From assembly GCA_900547015.1 (NCBI GenBank), contig URFD01000070.1:1-8590 (forward strand): a stretch of 8,590 nucleotides of DNA, read 5' to 3'. The notes below the pieces were generated by a model that searched no databases, was not told where the DNA came from, and saw only the letters and a list, made by a program, of their open reading frames with translations. The position numbers were made by a program, and so were the translations under genes. Positions 6,828 through 8,590 of this stretch are shown piece after piece; position 1 is the stretch's first letter; each line of letters begins with the position of its first letter. Source of the DNA: an uncultured Oscillospiraceae bacterium (GTDB taxonomy: Bacteria; Bacillota; Clostridia; Oscillospirales; Ruminococcaceae).

Positions 6828-6856
6828 AGGAGCTTTCCTGATTACAGTGTCAAAAG
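6811..6856. repeat. Inverted repeat CTTTTGACA / TGTCAAAAG
   Basis: CTTTTGACA at 6811-6819 and its exact complement TGTCAAAAG at 6848-6856 are separated by 28 bases. They flank the -35 region of the lipoprotein promoter. Each contains TGTCAAA on one strand, one mismatch from the Spo0A box TGTCGAA, and each could also be read as a TTGACA -35 box. No well-spaced -10 fits either one. A regulator site is possible but not shown. Confidence 0.35.
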
Positions 6857-6944
6857 CGGGAAAAAAGCCTGCACATTGAAAAAAGTTTTTTTAGAAAAAA
6901 CATGGCGCTAGACAGGATTCCCGTATTTTTTTGCGGACGGGGTG

Positions 6945-6975
6945 GTAGGATAGAGCTATCCTTACAGGAGAGAAA
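6945..6975 (+). promoter_or_regulatory. Weak sigma-H-like promoter candidate and palindrome upstream of spoIIAA
   Basis: In Bacillus the spoIIA operon is read by sigma-H. Here GTAGGATAG (6945-6953) resembles the sigma-H -35 pattern RNAGGAWWW, and GGAGAGAAA (6967-6975) partly resembles the -10 pattern RNNGAATWW. The spacing of 13 is one longer than usual and the GAAT core is not matched. The same stretch holds a palindrome with 7-bp arms, AGGATAGAGCTATCCT (6947-6962), ending 52 bases before the spoIIAA start. The palindrome is seen directly; the promoter reading is tentative. No good sigma-A promoter was found in 6830-7014. Confidence 0.3.
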
Positions 6976-7014
6976 CGGACAGGCCGACGGCAGAACGGAG
7001 GGAGAAAGCAGGAG

Positions 7015-7320
7015 ATGGCGGTTGAAATACAGATTCGGGATCAGGTCGTTCAGGCATATCTGTCGGGAGAAATCGACCACCACAGCGCAGTACAGCTTCG
7101 TCAGCAGATCGACGAGAGCGTGCTGCAGGCGGATGCCCGACAGCTGATTTTGGATTTTGCGATGGTGACCTTTATGGATTCTTCCGGAATCGGGCTGGTG
7201 ATGGGGAGATTTCGTCTGATGCAGGAGAATGAGGGGACGGTGCTTTTGAGAAATCTGCCGGCTCCCATCCGCAAGGTGATGAAGCTGGCAGGGCTGGACA
7301 AGCTGGCAGAATTTATCTGA
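7015..7320 (+). CDS. spoIIAA: Anti-sigma-F factor antagonist SpoIIAA
   Basis: SpoIIAA is the STAS-domain switch protein that, when unphosphorylated, binds SpoIIAB and frees sigma-F in the forespore. The 101-residue protein is a single STAS domain. It has beta strands EIQIRDQVVQAYLSGEI (4-20), a helix around 27-39, and the signature LILDFAMVTFMDSSGIGLVMGR (44-65). In that signature Ser57 of Asp55-Ser56-Ser57-Gly58 corresponds to the serine phosphorylated by SpoIIAB in Bacillus. It is shorter than the Bacillus protein, mainly at the C-terminus (ends LDKLAEFI). The ATG at 7015 has GGAGGGAG (6997-7004) at 10 bases; a GGAG touching the ATG is too close to act. It is the first gene of the spoIIA operon and is followed by an unusually wide 93-base gap before spoIIAB. 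Confidence 0.93.
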   Translation: MAVEIQIRDQVVQAYLSGEIDHHSAVQLRQQIDESVLQADARQLILDFAMVTFMDSSGIGLVMGRFRLMQENEGTVLLRNLPAPIRKVMKLAGLDKLAEFI

Positions 7321-7376
7321 CGGGCAGCGGATTTCACTATTTCCCCGGAGGACTGTGGAAAACTCCGAAGGAGAGG

Positions 7377-7427
7377 ATGAAACCGGAACATAGCCCCCAA
7401 TGGAGGTTTCGCGATGAAAGCAAGTAA
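7377..7427 (+). CDS. Possible 16-codon leader ORF overlapping the spoIIAB start
   Basis: An ATG at 7377 opens a short frame encoding MKPEHSPQWRFRDESK, ending at TAA 7425-7427, so it stops 11 bases inside spoIIAB in another frame. AAGGAG (7368-7373) lies upstream, but only 3 bases from the ATG, which is short. Ribosomes finishing here would end next to the spoIIAB start, an arrangement that could couple translation. It may also be chance; the peptide has no known relatives that I recognise. Confidence 0.2.
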   Translation: MKPEHSPQWRFRDESK

Positions 7428-7875
7428 TACCATGCGCCTTTGCTTTGACTCCCGCTCGGCGAACGAGTCGTTTGCAAGGACCGCGGTGGCAGCCTTCCTC
7501 TGCACTCTGGACCCGACCGTAGAGGAGCTGACCGATGTGAAAACAGCGGTGTCCGAGGCGGTGACCAACTGCATCGTCCACGGATACCGGGAAAAGATAG
7601 ACAAGGTGTACATAACAGCGAATATCTATTCGGACAATCGAGTCGTCATCAAAATCAGGGACAAGGGCTGCGGCATCGCGGATGTGAAAAAAGCGATGGA
7701 GCCGCTGTTTACCACCGCCCCTGAGGAGGAGCGTGCAGGGCTGGGATTTGCTGTCATGGAAAGCCTGATGGACAAGGTGAAGGTTTTCTCCCAGCCCGAC
7801 AAGGGCACGACGGTTACGCTGGAAAAGCGGATTGTCTCCAAAGGAGAAGAATATGTACACAACAGCAGAGACTGA
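7414..7875 (+). CDS. spoIIAB: Anti-sigma-F factor and SpoIIAA kinase SpoIIAB
   Basis: SpoIIAB is a GHKL-fold serine kinase that holds sigma-F inactive and phosphorylates SpoIIAA; ATP or ADP binding decides the partner. The 153-residue length is close to the family norm. The Bergerat nucleotide site is complete: N-box EAVTNCIVHGY (48-58, with Glu48 and Asn52), G1 box DKGCGI (83-88), and G2 box RAGLGFAVMES (107-117). The final strand is TTVTLEKRI (132-140). The ATG at 7414 has TGGAGG (7401-7406) spaced 7 bases upstream. The last 23 bases overlap the start of sigF in another frame, so the anti-sigma factor and its target are translated together, which fits the need for balanced amounts. RsbW-type kinases are related, but the SpoIIAA and SigF neighbours settle the identity. 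Confidence 0.95.
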   Translation: MKASNTMRLCFDSRSANESFARTAVAAFLCTLDPTVEELTDVKTAVSEAVTNCIVHGYREKIDKVYITANIYSDNRVVIKIRDKGCGIADVKKAMEPLFTTAPEEERAGLGFAVMESLMDKVKVFSQPDKGTTVTLEKRIVSKGEEYVHNSRD

Positions 7876-8518
7876 CCGAAGCAAGACCATCGAGGCGAAC
7901 CTTGGACTAGTACACGCCTGCGCCCACAAGTTTAAGGGCAAGGGCATTGAATATGACGATTTATTTCAGGCCGGCTGCATGGGTCTGGTGAAGGCAACCG
8001 ATGCCTTTGACACCCAGCGCGGCGTGCGGTTTTCCACCTATGCGGTTCCGGTCATTCTGGGCGAGATGCGCCGGTTGTTTCGGGACGGCGGGACGGTGAA
8101 GGTCAGCCGCAGCCTCAAGGAGCTTTCCATGAAGGTGACCCGACAGCGAGAGCAGTTTGCCAAACGGCAAGGCAGAGAACCGACCGTGAGCGAGCTGGCA
8201 GAGCTGCTGGAGGTGACGCAGGAGGCGGTTGTAGAGGCGCTGGGTGCAAGCGCCCCTCCGGTTTCCCTGACCAGCGAGGAGGACAGCTCGGAGCTGGACC
8301 TGCCGGTGTCCTCTCCGGAGGAGCTTTTGTCGGATATTTTGTCGCTCAACCAGATGCTAGAGCAGCTGGAGGAGCGGGACCGCGAGCTGATACGGCTGCG
8401 GTATTTTCAGAACCTGACCCAAGTAAAGGCCGCCCAGCGGCTGGGCATGACCCAAGTGCAGGTGTCGCGCAGGGAAAAGAAAATTCTGCTGTGGCTTCGG
8501 GGTCAGCTGCTCGCATAA
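7853..8518 (+). CDS. sigF: RNA polymerase sporulation sigma factor SigF (short N-terminus)
   Basis: Sigma-F directs early forespore transcription. The 221-residue protein has region 2 (about 15-78; DDLFQAGCMGLVKATDAFD at 35-53, then RGVRFSTYAVPVILGEMRR at 56-74 for -10 recognition) and the FRDGGTVKVSRSLKEL junction. Region 3 (about 90-135) and region 4 (about 165-218) follow; region 4 has a helix-turn-helix around 190-210 containing LGMTQVQVSRREKK. I chose the ATG at 7853 because AAAGGAGAA (7840-7848) precedes it. The only alternative start is a TTG at 7832, and an in-frame stop at 7778-7780 rules out a longer protein. By comparison with Bacillus SigF, about 25 N-terminal residues (the region 1.2-like part) are missing. 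The gene begins inside spoIIAB. No terminator is visible before the window ends. Confidence 0.93.
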   Translation: MYTTAETDRSKTIEANLGLVHACAHKFKGKGIEYDDLFQAGCMGLVKATDAFDTQRGVRFSTYAVPVILGEMRRLFRDGGTVKVSRSLKELSMKVTRQREQFAKRQGREPTVSELAELLEVTQEAVVEALGASAPPVSLTSEEDSSELDLPVSSPEELLSDILSLNQMLEQLEERDRELIRLRYFQNLTQVKAAQRLGMTQVQVSRREKKILLWLRGQLLA

Positions 8519-8590
8519 CCAAGACATCATCATTCAACATACATGCCAAATCATACCCACTCTCGAACCCAAAGAGGTCGAAGGCAAAGC
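8519..8590. other. Downstream of sigF: no feature seen
   Basis: These last 72 bases are richer in A and C than the coding DNA before them. I see no ribosome-binding site, promoter, hairpin terminator or convincing reading frame. Two frames on the - strand are open at the window edge; the longer one runs back through the sigF 3' end, which argues against it being real. Confidence 0.4.

Noticed and set aside
6912..6940. ACAGGATTC as a sigma-H -35 box for spoIIA
   Set aside because: The sequence at the right distance (GCGGACGGG region) does not contain a GAAT-like -10 core; the match is poorer than the candidate further downstream.
7340..7367. Possible pseudoknot in the spoIIAA-spoIIAB gap (TTTCC/GGAAA crossing CGGAG/CTCCG)
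   Set aside because: The single-base third loop would have to span a 5-bp stem, which is sterically unlikely. At best these are two mutually exclusive short stems.
6850..7947. Long open frame on the - strand across spoIIAA and spoIIAB
   Set aside because: It is antisense to two genes with unmistakable signatures and has no start signals of its own.
8555..8580. GGTTCGA on the - strand resembling a tRNA T-loop
   Set aside because: The flanking bases do not form a T-stem and no acceptor, D or anticodon arms can be drawn.

Overview
The window looks like chromosome from a spore-forming member of the Clostridia with fairly high G+C, probably an Oscillospirales-type gut anaerobe. The evidence is a complete spoIIAA-spoIIAB-sigF set (forespore sigma factor control), strong Gram-positive Shine-Dalgarno sequences, extended -10 promoters, a lipoprotein signal, and a DUF1934/YwiB gene directly before argS as in Bacillus. 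The placement below class level is inference from gene content and composition only.

Layout. Bases 1-270 hold at most the tail of an upstream gene and a good sigma-A promoter (171-200). Bases 271-5720 are a co-directional, tightly spaced block on the + strand: ddl (D-Ala-D-Ala ligase), murI (glutamate racemase), a YwiB-like beta-barrel protein, argS, and a homocysteine S-methyltransferase-like protein. It ends at a 15-bp bidirectional terminator (5744-5785). On the other side of that terminator a putative secreted lipoprotein runs on the - strand (5787-6755) from its own extended -10 promoter. A 259-base divergent region (6756-7014) with two inverted repeats separates it from the + strand operon spoIIAA (7015-7320), spoIIAB (7414-7875) and sigF (7853-8518). 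The last 72 bases carry nothing I can call. No RNA genes, mobile elements or CRISPR arrays were seen.

How the genes work together. Ddl and MurI supply the two D-amino-acid parts of the peptidoglycan stem peptide, D-Ala-D-Ala and D-Glu. ArgS charges tRNA-Arg. SpoIIAA, SpoIIAB and SigF form the partner-switching module that keeps sigma-F silent until the forespore forms.

Most of the window is ordinary housekeeping and sporulation DNA, and I see no wholly new multi-gene system. The points worth a second look are: a methyltransferase that carries a short, degenerate half of a MetH pterin-binding barrel; a SigF lacking the usual N-terminal segment, with its start inside spoIIAB; a Cys-Gly-Thr in place of the usual Cys-Asn-Thr in MurI; an unusually wide spoIIAA-spoIIAB gap; and the uncharacterised lipoprotein with a recently duplicated linker, placed opposite the sporulation operon.
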